From the NCBI GenBank assembly GCA_001796335.1, contig MGMF01000021.1, positions 62,001-126,000 of the forward strand: DNA of 64,000 bases, given 5' to 3'. Both the position numbers and the translations under genes were made by a program. Under the pieces are notes generated by a model, which was given only the letters and a program-made list of their open reading frames with translations, searched no databases and was not told the DNA's origin. Positions 26,593-38,058 of this stretch are shown piece after piece. The DNA is from Chloroflexi bacterium GWB2_49_20. GTDB lineage: Bacteria; Chloroflexota; Anaerolineae; Anaerolineales; Villigracilaceae. The first letter of the stretch is position 1, and each line of letters begins with the position of its first letter.

Positions 26593-27690
26593 ATGGTTGT
26601 TACTGATGTGCTCGTACCGTTACTTAATGCAAATGAACCTGAAGCTCGCCTGGTTGGCATTCATGTTGTAGATGGGCAACCTGTTAATGTAGGGGATATT
26701 CTTTTTTCGTTGGAAACAACCAAGGCAACCGCAGATATAGTGTCACCAGCTTCAGGGTTTGTTCGCCTGCAAGCATCCAAAGAGGATAATGTTTCTGTAG
26801 GGGACCTATTGGCTGTGATTACAGAAATCCAAGATGAGTTGATTATTAGAGAATCAGAAAATAGGAAACAAAAAAATATTGATTCATTGAGAATCACACA
26901 GCCTGCGCTGAACTTGGCGTCTCAATTTGGTGTGAACCTAGACAGCCTGACAACAGATCAGCTTGTCACTGAGTCTATGATACGCGAAATGGTTAAAGAG
27001 CTCCATGAGGAACTACCCGAATCCCTGGTAGTTGAGCCGGAAAAATCAATCTTGATCTATGGTGGTGGGGGGCATGCAAAATCAGTTATTGATATGGTGA
27101 AATCAATAGGATTTTATAATATTGTAGGCATAATTGATGATAATATTCCAGCGCAAACAAACATCATGGGAATACCTGTTTTAGGGACCCGCAATATCCT
27201 GACGAAATTGCGAGAAAAAGGTGTAGAGAAGGCAGCCAATGGGGTAGGTGGAATTCTTGATATTAAGATACGGATAAAATTATTTGAGTTGCTTGAAAGC
27301 GAGGGCTTTTCCTTGCCAAAATTGATCCACCCTCGTGCAACTGTAGAAACGAGCGCCATGGTATGTGAAGGCGTGCAGGTGTTTGCAAATGCGTATATTG
27401 GATCTGAAACCATTTTACAACAACGTTGTATGGTTAATACGAGTGCAGTTGTCTCGCATGACTGTGTTATCGGAGCATACAGCCACATTGCTCCTGGAGC
27501 CATGCTGGCGGGTCACGTACAAGTTGGGGAAGGAAGCCTGGTCGGTATGGGCGTAACGACCGCTATCGGTATAAAAATTGGGAACAATGTGAGAATCGGA
27601 AACGGTGCTATTATTTATTCAGATATCCCGGCTAAAACCATCATCCCTTCCGGAACGATATGGGCTGGGAAGGGAAAGTCCCAAGCTTAA
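26593..27690 (+). CDS. Lipoyl domain + E1/E3-binding domain + NeuD/PglD-type acyltransferase fusion
   Basis: This 365-residue protein has three modules. Residues 4-80 are a lipoyl domain; LETTKATADI supplies the lipoyl-lysine, Lys44. Residues about 100-135 (ITQPALNLASQFGVNLDSL...ESMIREMV) match the peripheral-subunit-binding domain of E2 proteins. Residues 151-365 are a NeuD/PglD acyltransferase: a Rossmann-like start ILIYGGGGHAKSVID, then left-handed beta-helix repeats with VVSHDCVIGAYSHIAPGA, in which His289 fits the catalytic His of PglD. The usual E2 catalytic domain is absent. With E1 alpha and beta upstream, it may take an acyl group from lipoate for transfer to a sugar or amine. A GAGG site precedes the ATG. 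The domain assignment is firm; the chemistry is inferred. Confidence 0.85.
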   Translation: MVVTDVLVPLLNANEPEARLVGIHVVDGQPVNVGDILFSLETTKATADIVSPASGFVRLQASKEDNVSVGDLLAVITEIQDELIIRESENRKQKNIDSLRITQPALNLASQFGVNLDSLTTDQLVTESMIREMVKELHEELPESLVVEPEKSILIYGGGGHAKSVIDMVKSIGFYNIVGIIDDNIPAQTNIMGIPVLGTRNILTKLREKGVEKAANGVGGILDIKIRIKLFELLESEGFSLPKLIHPRATVETSAMVCEGVQVFANAYIGSETILQQRCMVNTSAVVSHDCVIGAYSHIAPGAMLAGHVQVGEGSLVGMGVTTAIGIKIGNNVRIGNGAIIYSDIPAKTIIPSGTIWAGKGKSQA

Positions 27691-28205
27691 TAATGTGATA
27701 AATAAACCAAGTGGAATCAAGGCAAACCATTTCATAGGAAGCAGGGCAAAAGACAGATATATCAAAAATTCTCCGAAGTAATTAATATTACGGGAAAGAG
27801 CCATCATTCTATCTGTTATTAACTCTTTTGAGCGCATCTCCATCATTACATGTTTTTGAATGTCGCTGGTAAAGTGGAAGAAAACCCCAAAAATATAAAT
27901 TGATACGCATAAGCCAAGGTACCAGCAGGGGCGTGCGCAGCCAGGGACATTAATAACCAACCAGGTATCCAATACAGAGCAAGGGCAATCCAACTGACGA
28001 TTCCAAACCAAATACTGGTTTCTTGTTCCCAGGCTAAATCCGGATATATTAGGGATTTAAGAACCCAATGGATGCCATAAGTTCCATGTAATGCCAAATA
28101 AATCCAGGCTGTCGGATTTTGCCATTGATTGTAGGCAGCAATGAGAGCCAGCATAACAAGCGCCGTTATCCCTTTATTAAGATTAATAAATATTTTAAGT
28201 TTCAT
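27619..28205 (-). pseudogene. DUF1295/isoprenylcysteine methyltransferase-like membrane protein, frameshifted and 3'-truncated
   Basis: Two overlapping frames make one gene. The first (28205-27846) gives MKLKIFINLNKG, several transmembrane helices and LAYAYQFIFLG. The second (continuing to 27619) gives VFFHFTSDIQKH, then SRNINYFGEFLIYLSFALLPMKW, the signature of DUF1295/ICMT-type membrane methyltransferases or reductases. A -1 shift at the TTTTTGGGG run near 27886-27894 joins them. After about FALLPMKWFALIPLG the usual conserved tail (SRYPxWxxYKxRTG type) is missing: the frame runs into antisense neuD sequence from 27690 and ends 72 nt inside that gene. It is probably inactive; alternatively the shift is a sequencing error, which would not explain the lost tail. 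Confidence 0.7.
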
Positions 28206-28281
28206 CTGTTTGTACCTTTATAATCTGTCAAGCCAACATGAACAAAAAAAATCAAGTAAGAAACTCAACAGAATATCAAGT

Positions 28282-29379
28282 TTATTCTCCCTTAATATAA
28301 CGATCGAAGAATTCTATAGTTCGATCCATCGCCAAACTAAAATTGCTAGCTATGTTATGATTATCTGCCTGGTAAGAATAAAACTCTGTAATTTTACCTG
28401 CGATTATTAATTCATGATATAGTTTATTTGAAAACTCAAACGGTACAACATCGTCAGTCAGACTGTGGTGAAGTTGAAGAGGCCCAGATATATCTTCCAA
28501 AAAGCTAGTGGAGGAAATAGATGCCCAGAATTCAGGGTTTTGTTCTGGATTGCCAAACTCATTAACAAATCTGGTGCGCCAACTGGGATCCAATTCATGA
28601 AGTGGTGGTGTGACTTGAGGCCAGTCGGTTAGAATCGCCGGATAAGAACCTACTACTCCAGCCCAAATAACCCCAGCTTTTATATCTTTACGAATCACCA
28701 TCGCGCGTAAAGTGATATATCCCCCCATAGAATGTCCCCACATGCCAATGCGGTTTGGATCCGCGCCTGGAAATGATTTGATCGATTGAAGTCCATTAAG
28801 AACATCAATCACATAATCTGGGTAACCATAGGCTCCCCTTGCTTCACCCTCAGATTGATCGTGACCACGATAATCAGATCTAAAGACGATGTAATCTGCC
28901 CGGGCCAGTCGATCTACATAATTTACGTAACGCTCGGTAGTGCGATATTGTGTTGGAGGGATGAAACCATGGTTAAAGACGATAACAGGCCACCCCGTGG
29001 AAGGCTGCTCACCGTAAGGAATAGTCATTAAAGCATTTATTTTCAGACCTTCAGATAAATAGGAAATGATATAACGGTTGTAATTACTTCCAGGAGGAAG
29101 AGTTTGTTCTATTACTATTGGGCTACCTGGGTAATCATGGGAGCGCATGGCTGCAATGCTAAGTGGGAAAAGTTCAGGCGTTGGAGTCGCTGTGCCGGTT
29201 GATGTAGGAGATACTGTTGTAGTTATATAAAGAAAAGGTGTAGTAGTTGTTGTTGGTGAAGGCGTGTGCAGGGGAATGTGCGAAGGTGTTGACTGGGTCA
29301 CTCCTGGATTGAATCCACATGAGCAAATTGTGAAAATCAATATAGTTATGACCGTTGCGAATGTTCTGGTTATTTTCAT
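28282..29379 (-). CDS. Alpha/beta-hydrolase lipoprotein (prolyl-oligopeptidase-like esterase)
   Basis: This 365-residue protein begins with a hydrophobic signal sequence ending ICSC (candidate lipid-modified Cys21). About 50 Pro/Thr/Ser residues follow as a surface linker, then an alpha/beta hydrolase. Visible features are FNHGFIPP (oxyanion region), SDYRGHDQSEGE and MWGHSMGGY with Ser217. SLTDDVVPFE carries the acid and ADNHNI the His, close to the C-terminus. It should sit on the outer face of the membrane and cleave esters or peptides from the medium. It is preceded on the same strand by a GH13 enzyme 176 nt upstream. Substrate unknown. Confidence 0.87.
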   Translation of the reverse strand: MKITRTFATVITILIFTICSCGFNPGVTQSTPSHIPLHTPSPTTTTTPFLYITTTVSPTSTGTATPTPELFPLSIAAMRSHDYPGSPIVIEQTLPPGSNYNRYIISYLSEGLKINALMTIPYGEQPSTGWPVIVFNHGFIPPTQYRTTERYVNYVDRLARADYIVFRSDYRGHDQSEGEARGAYGYPDYVIDVLNGLQSIKSFPGADPNRIGMWGHSMGGYITLRAMVIRKDIKAGVIWAGVVGSYPAILTDWPQVTPPLHELDPSWRTRFVNEFGNPEQNPEFWASISSTSFLEDISGPLQLHHSLTDDVVPFEFSNKLYHELIIAGKITEFYSYQADNHNIASNFSLAMDRTIEFFDRYIKGE

Positions 29380-29555
29380 GCGTACCTTTAAGGCAATAGG
29401 CCTAGATTTAATAGCCTAACACAATCAAGCCCGAAATCTCGAATTGGAAAAAGATGGCAAGGAATCCAACCTTTAATGAAATATTTTTTATAAAGAACCG
29501 GGTAGTTTTTGTAGACAACCATGCTTCAAATGTTGAAGAAACTCATTTTTATAAA

Positions 29556-30953
29556 TCAAGAAAGCCAGGTTCCACTCCAGGGTGGGAGGTCGATAGGAAG
29601 TATATTACCGAATACATTAACCCTTTTGTTCGTAAAAAGATCGAGGACCTGACGACCATCTTGCCAGCCAAGCTTTGAAACCGGTATGTCAATGTGTTGA
29701 GGATGGTCAGAAGCATTCATTGCAATGACTACTTGTTCGTCACCGAGGCTGCGGGAAAATATATAATGTCCATTTGAGTTATCTGTAAAAACAGAAATAT
29801 ATTCGCCCTTGCGAAGAGACGGGAGGCGTTTGCGGAGGGAGATCAGTGTCTTTACCCAATAATAAAGCTCAAGATTCCACGAAGATTGGTTCCAGGGGAA
29901 CGCCCGTCGACAGTCAGGATCTTTTTCCCCTTGCAGCCCTAACTCATCTCCATAATAGATGGCTGGAGCACCAGGATATGCAAATTGAAACAAAAAAGCC
30001 AATTTTGCTTTTTGAGTATTACACCTCACTTTGGTAAAAAGTCTTTCGGTATCGTGAGTGCCTAATGGAACATACATGGAATAAACATTCTCACGCGGAT
30101 ATGTGGACAGCAGCGTTTCAACTTTATTAGCAAAATGAGGCATATCCAGGGTGCCAGTTTGCAACAATCTTAAAAGTGCATCTCGCAATGGATAGTTTAT
30201 CAATCCGTCGAAGTGCTTATCGTTTGCCCAGCGTGGATCTGCTGTCCAAATTTCGCCTAAAAGGTAAGCATCCTCATTAACGGATGTGACAACGTGACGG
30301 AATTCCTGCCAGAATGCGTCGTCATCAATTTCGTTGGGAACGTCCAACCTCCATCCGTCAACACCAAGCTCAACCCAATATCGGGCAACGTCAAATATAT
30401 ATTGACGAACTTGTGGATTGTCTGTGTTGAATTTGGGGAGACTTTTTATTTTCCACCAGGCGGTATAATTAATCGCTTCGCCGGGAGTAAAGGCTTCCAA
30501 AGGAAAAGAGGTTGTATGAAACCATTTTCGAAATGGAGAATGGTCCTCATTTTCCAACAGATCGTTGAATGCAAAAAAGCCGCGTCCGCAGTGGTTGAAA
30601 ACACCATCTATAATGATGCGAATATTATTACGGTGGGCAAGATCCAGTAAATTCTGAAAATCCTTGATATCCCCAAGCTTGGGATCGATTTTATAATAAT
30701 CAGACGTGTTATAGCGATGGTTGGAAGTGGATTGAAAAATTGGATTTAAGTAGATAGCTGTAATACCCAGATCCAACAAATAATCAAAGTGATGCATGAT
30801 CCCGAGAAAATCACCACCTTGAAAATCCCATAATGTCGGTGGATTGCCCCAGGGATGCACATTTTGTGGGTCATTAGTCGGATCGCCATTTGCAAAACGA
30901 TCTGGAAATATTTGATAGAAAACAGAATCCGCTACCCAATAAGGTACTGTCAT
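29556..30953 (-). CDS. GH13 alpha-amylase family enzyme (neopullulanase/cyclomaltodextrinase-like)
   Basis: This 465-residue cytosolic glycosidase has the four GH13 regions in order: DGVFNH (116-121), GWRLDVPNE with the nucleophile Asp204, GEIW with acid/base Glu234, and GTHDTE with Asp301. YQIFPDRFANGDPTND at the N-terminus is typical of the neopullulanase/maltogenic amylase group, but the usual N-terminal CBM34 domain is missing, so the protein starts directly with the barrel. It probably breaks maltodextrins or cyclodextrins to maltose or glucose and could work with the glgA-glgC-malQ genes at 6.6-10.9 kb. No signal peptide is seen. Confidence 0.92.
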   Translation of the reverse strand: MTVPYWVADSVFYQIFPDRFANGDPTNDPQNVHPWGNPPTLWDFQGGDFLGIMHHFDYLLDLGITAIYLNPIFQSTSNHRYNTSDYYKIDPKLGDIKDFQNLLDLAHRNNIRIIIDGVFNHCGRGFFAFNDLLENEDHSPFRKWFHTTSFPLEAFTPGEAINYTAWWKIKSLPKFNTDNPQVRQYIFDVARYWVELGVDGWRLDVPNEIDDDAFWQEFRHVVTSVNEDAYLLGEIWTADPRWANDKHFDGLINYPLRDALLRLLQTGTLDMPHFANKVETLLSTYPRENVYSMYVPLGTHDTERLFTKVRCNTQKAKLAFLFQFAYPGAPAIYYGDELGLQGEKDPDCRRAFPWNQSSWNLELYYWVKTLISLRKRLPSLRKGEYISVFTDNSNGHYIFSRSLGDEQVVIAMNASDHPQHIDIPVSKLGWQDGRQVLDLFTNKRVNVFGNILPIDLPPWSGTWLS

Positions 30954-30980
30954 TTGCTAAAAATAATCCCAATGAATTGG

Positions 30981-32105
30981 TTACCCCGCGATGGAAATGC
31001 CAATTAGCCTACCTATGCCAAAAGTAAGGATAGCGGCAGCCAAACCTACAAGTACCTGCCTGATTCCTGAATAAAGAACCTTTTGTCCCGTCAGCAATGT
31101 AATTAAAGCACCCACCAGGAAAAGACCAAATGCGCTGATTGCCATACTGGCATAAATGGCAGCAGTACCATTCATGAAAATAAAAGAGACTATTGGAAAT
31201 ATGGCTCCAATTGCAAAGAGTACGAAAGACGTTAAGGCAGCAACCCAAGCCGATCCACCAAGTTCCTCGGGGTCTATGCCCAATTCCTCTCGTGCCAGCG
31301 TATCCAGAATATTTTGCTTATCTGCCATCATGTGAGCTGCCATTTCGCGGGCTCTCTCTTCCGGTAACCCTTTGGATTGGTAAATCAGAGCAAGTTCTTC
31401 CTGTTCTTCTTCAGGTGCACTTTCGATTTCTTCGGCTTCGATTTTAATTTGGTGTGCATATAACTCTCTTGAACTTTGAACCGACAACCATTCACCCAAA
31501 GCCATCGAGCCGGCACCAGCTAATAAACCCGCCAGACCAGCAATAAGAACATCATGACTTGAAAGATTAGCCCCGGCTACACCCATGACCAGGCTTAGGA
31601 TGGAAACCAATCCATCGTTTGCACCTAAAACAGCTGCCCGGAGGGCGTTGCCTCCACCAGCACGATGCCGACCTTCAATTTTCGCTACAGCTCCACCAGA
31701 TAAACCGCCTGTAAACTTGAGTGCTTCTGACAAAATGCGGGCGTGAGATTTCTCGTCCTTTGCCATAAAACCAGTTTCTAATTCGGGTTGATTGTTATAT
31801 GCACGGCTGTCGGTTTTCTCATTTCCGGTTATGGTTGGGAGGACAAATTGCGTCCCAAATTTTCGAGCAAGTATCCCAAGGAATTGTGCTCGCCAACTTG
31901 GCTTTCTAGTGGGAACAGTTTCACCTGCGTCAGCTAATTTCATTTCCCAAATTTGGGCATGCTTGTCTTCGCTTTTTGAGAGGCGGCGATACACTTCTGC
32001 CAATTGTGCCTGGGATTCGTTTTCAGCCAGTGCGCGATAAAGTGAAGCACCATCTATTTCTTTCTGCCAATTTAACCGATAACGGGAAAGGTCAGCATTT
32101 TTCAT
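30981..32105 (-). CDS. Ferritin-like + VIT1/CCC1 membrane protein (MbfA-like)
   Basis: This 374-residue protein has an N-terminal ferritin/rubrerythrin-like domain of about 135 residues with metal-ligand candidates in KEIDGASLYRALAENE, SKSEDKHAQIWE and AKDEKSHARIL. It continues into a VIT1/CCC1 transporter domain (AVLGANDGLVSILSLVMGVAGA, GAGSMALGEWLSVQSSRELY) with about five helices. The combination is that of MbfA-type membrane ferritins, which export iron and protect from peroxide stress. Between helices 2 and 3 lies the charged cytosolic Glu-rich loop typical of the VIT family. It ends 28 nt before the GH13 gene; enolase lies just upstream with 6 nt between, so cotranscription with eno is likely. 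Confidence 0.88.
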   Translation of the reverse strand: MKNADLSRYRLNWQKEIDGASLYRALAENESQAQLAEVYRRLSKSEDKHAQIWEMKLADAGETVPTRKPSWRAQFLGILARKFGTQFVLPTITGNEKTDSRAYNNQPELETGFMAKDEKSHARILSEALKFTGGLSGGAVAKIEGRHRAGGGNALRAAVLGANDGLVSILSLVMGVAGANLSSHDVLIAGLAGLLAGAGSMALGEWLSVQSSRELYAHQIKIEAEEIESAPEEEQEELALIYQSKGLPEERAREMAAHMMADKQNILDTLAREELGIDPEELGGSAWVAALTSFVLFAIGAIFPIVSFIFMNGTAAIYASMAISAFGLFLVGALITLLTGQKVLYSGIRQVLVGLAAAILTFGIGRLIGISIAG

Positions 32106-32111
32106 AAGTGG

Positions 32112-33401
<1,290 letters not shown>

Positions 33402-33420
33402 TTACATCTCCCGTGTTAAT

Positions 33421-33434
33421 ACATATAGATATGT
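33421..33434. promoter_or_regulatory. Palindrome upstream of enolase
   Basis: ACATAT-AG-ATATGT forms a 14-bp inverted repeat (6+2+6) centred about 27 nt before the eno start. It may be an operator or overlap the -10 region. No regulator is identified. Confidence 0.3.
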
Positions 33435-33609
33435 GAACTTTCGTGAAATTATAGTTTCAGAGGATATTATTGAGTATATCATCTGAAAATAATTAGAACA
33501 CCGCTTCATAAGTTTTAATTTTAGCTCAGTTGAACGCATAAAGTATAATCCCATTTGTTAAGTTTGTTGGTAATTACTTGAATTTTATTGTAAGTTTGGA
33601 GGAAAGTCT

Positions 33610-34287
33610 GTGGTTGAAACAGAGAGTATTGTTGTCGATCCACGTATGCATACATATTACCCGCTGAAAGAGACCGGTTTTCATAGGTTTGTAGTCAACA
33701 CTCTTCGAGTTTTGTTTAAAACCATAATGACCCTCGAGATTAGCGGTGAGGGCAATTTACCAATTGAAGGTGCGGTTATTGTAGCTGCAAATCATGTCAC
33801 CAACTTGGATATATTTCCAATGCAATTGGCATTGAATCGCCCAATTTTCTTCATGGGCAAAGCGGAATTGTTTAAGTACCCTATTCTGCATTTTATTTTC
33901 CGAAACCTGGGTGCTTTCCCTGTTTACCGGGGGGAAAGGGATGAATGGGCAATAATGCATTCAACAAAAGTCCTTACTGCTGGCCAGGTGTTGGGCATGT
34001 TCCCAGAAGGCACCCGAAGCCGCGGGCGCGGATTGAGAGTTGCAAAAACAGGAGCCGCAAGACTGGCAATTGAACTTAATTGTCCCATTGTCACCATGGG
34101 AATTGATGGCAGTCATAAATTTTTTAAACAATTTCCCCGCAAGAACCGAGTACTGATAAAGATTGGAGAACCAATGTGGCCAGAATCAGGAGAATTACCT
34201 ATAGGACTGACTGACAGGGTAATGTTCCAACTTGCAAATAATCTGCCTGAAGAATTACGCGGAGTCTATGCACAATCTCGGGAGTGA
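33610..34287 (+). CDS. plsC: 1-acyl-sn-glycerol-3-phosphate acyltransferase
   Basis: This 225-residue acyltransferase adds the second acyl chain in phosphatidic acid synthesis. The catalytic HX4D box is NHVTNLD (His62-Asp67), followed by the substrate block MFPEGTRSRG. A membrane-binding hydrophobic stretch lies near residues 29-43. The start is GTG at 33610 with a TTTGGAGGAAA site at good spacing; no better ATG exists upstream. It is divergent from enolase (208 nt between, containing a TATAAT near 33543) and convergent with pyrG. Confidence 0.92.
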   Translation: MVETESIVVDPRMHTYYPLKETGFHRFVVNTLRVLFKTIMTLEISGEGNLPIEGAVIVAANHVTNLDIFPMQLALNRPIFFMGKAELFKYPILHFIFRNLGAFPVYRGERDEWAIMHSTKVLTAGQVLGMFPEGTRSRGRGLRVAKTGAARLAIELNCPIVTMGIDGSHKFFKQFPRKNRVLIKIGEPMWPESGELPIGLTDRVMFQLANNLPEELRGVYAQSRE

Positions 34288-34333
34288 AGGCAATGACAAA
34301 ATCAATTATTGCTGGCAAAAAAGCCAACCAGGT

Positions 34334-36440
<2,107 letters not shown>

Positions 36441-36734
36441 GAATATTCCTCGTGAGTTTATATTTATGTTCAGTTTACCATAGAATTACACGCCATTAAG
36501 ATGTTTATCGCCAAAATAATGACGGAGAGGGGAATGAAGGAGAGAAAAATAATAGGCTGTAAGATAACTGGATTTCTAAAAATGATCCCAACGGTCAAAG
36601 AGGAAAATGCTGTAAAAATATTGTTGACCCCACTCCACCTTCATGTTAAACTGAGCTGTTATCGAGTTTTCATCGAAAACAATGAATACACAATCCAATT
36701 GAAACCCAAGTTCATTTGGAAAGGTGAATCAGAA

Positions 36735-37349
36735 ATGTGGAATTGGAAACTGTCTTTAATAATTGCGCTGGCACTATTTACTTGCGGTGCGGAATCCCTT
36801 CCGGAAATTGTTGCCCAAACCAGTGAAGGAGTATCGATCTCTTCACCGACACAGGATGAAGTACTAACCGGTGTGGTTCCTATTTTTGGGACAAGTGAAA
36901 TTATTGGATTCGTTCATGCAGAAGTTGCTTTCGCTTATGGGACGGATTCACCAAATACCTGGTTCCCAATTTCCAATTCGGACATGAGTGTCAAAGCCGG
37001 GCTCCTGACGAATTGGGATACAACAACAATTACAGATGGAGACTACAAGCTCCGTTTACGAGTTATTTTGGAGGATGATTCGATTCAGGAATTTGTGATT
37101 TCTCATGTGTTTATTCGGAATTACGCTCATTCCGAAACATCAAGTCCAACAGCAACGCCGGTTTTAGTTTTCCCATCCGCTACTATACCAAGCTCGACCA
37201 TTACCCCCGTAGTGTTACCAACAGACTTGCCGGAGAACCCACTTGTTTTATCTCCAAAAGAAATAATTACGAGCGTAATTTATGGTTTCGTAGTCATAAT
37301 TGGTTTGATAATAATTTCGAGTATTTATTCCCGTTGGCAACATAAATAG
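36735..37349 (+). CDS. Exported Ig-like protein with C-terminal membrane anchor
   Basis: This 204-residue protein has a signal sequence (WKLSLIIALALFTCGAES), an Ig/fibronectin-like beta domain (about 34-140; ISSPTQDEVLTGVVPIFGTSEI...), a Pro/Thr/Ser linker and a C-terminal transmembrane helix (about 173-197) ending in a short basic tail. It is probably anchored with the beta domain outside. I use the ATG at 36735, which follows AAGGTGAATC. A frame extension back to 36501 has no signal sequence and is rejected. It sits 16 nt before pth. Function unknown. Confidence 0.72.
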   Translation: MWNWKLSLIIALALFTCGAESLPEIVAQTSEGVSISSPTQDEVLTGVVPIFGTSEIIGFVHAEVAFAYGTDSPNTWFPISNSDMSVKAGLLTNWDTTTITDGDYKLRLRVILEDDSIQEFVISHVFIRNYAHSETSSPTATPVLVFPSATIPSSTITPVVLPTDLPENPLVLSPKEIITSVIYGFVVIIGLIIISSIYSRWQHK

Positions 37350-37365
37350 TAGAGGCTCATTTATT

Positions 37366-37950
37366 ATGTCTGAAACACTATTAATTGTGGGGTTGGGCAA
37401 TCCTGGACGTGTGTATCGTGAGAATCGGCATAATGTCGGTTTTATGATGATTGATTCTCTGGCGGTGCGTTTAAAATTATCTTTCAGCCGGCTTCAATTT
37501 AAGGCTTTGGTCACATCTGGTGATTATAGAGGCACTAAATTAATCCTGGCAAAACCGCAAACATACATGAATCTTTCAGACCAGGCGGTTGTTTCTCTAT
37601 TAAAATTTTATAAGCTGCCTCTGAATAATTTTCTTGTAGCTAATGATGATTTGGATTTGCCAGTTGGTACCATCCGCATTCGCCCATCTGGCGGATCTGC
37701 TGGGCAAAAAGGGATAAATTCAATCATTGAGAACCTGGGAACACAGGATTTTCCCAGATTGCGCCTCGGAATTGGCCGTCCACCTGGTCAAATGGAGGTT
37801 GCGGATTATGTGTTGCAAAATTTTAGCAACGGTGAAATTGGATTGGTTAATGAAATGGTGCAGCGAGCAGTGGATGCAGTGTTATTGTTTTCTGAAAAAG
37901 GACTGAATGCAGCTATGACCAAATATAATGGCCAAATTTCCGGGGAATAA
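37366..37950 (+). CDS. pth: Peptidyl-tRNA hydrolase
   Basis: This 194-residue enzyme recycles peptidyl-tRNAs released from ribosomes. It contains GLGNPGRVYRENRHNVGF with the catalytic His, KPQTYMNLSDQAV and the catalytic-Asp segment VANDDLDLPVG. RPSGGSAGQKGINSII also matches. Length is standard. A hairpin without a T-run (37954-37992) follows, then mfd. Neighbours are housekeeping genes, as often seen (pth near mfd). Confidence 0.97.
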   Translation: MSETLLIVGLGNPGRVYRENRHNVGFMMIDSLAVRLKLSFSRLQFKALVTSGDYRGTKLILAKPQTYMNLSDQAVVSLLKFYKLPLNNFLVANDDLDLPVGTIRIRPSGGSAGQKGINSIIENLGTQDFPRLRLGIGRPPGQMEVADYVLQNFSNGEIGLVNEMVQRAVDAVLLFSEKGLNAAMTKYNGQISGE

Positions 37951-38058
37951 CTTAATAACAAGGTTTACTGCTTCTTGTTTGAACTTGTTATTATCGAATT
38001 ACTCACAAATATGATGATTAATGTTCAGATATTTACTCAATAATATGCAGGCAAGACG

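Noticed and set aside
29454-29678. 74-residue plus-strand frame
   Set aside because: It overlaps the C-terminus of the GH13 gene by more than half, has no recognisable domain and no clear ribosome site.
36501-36734. N-terminal extension of the Ig-like exported protein
   Set aside because: It would put 78 non-conserved residues before a clear signal peptide; the ATG at 36735 is better.
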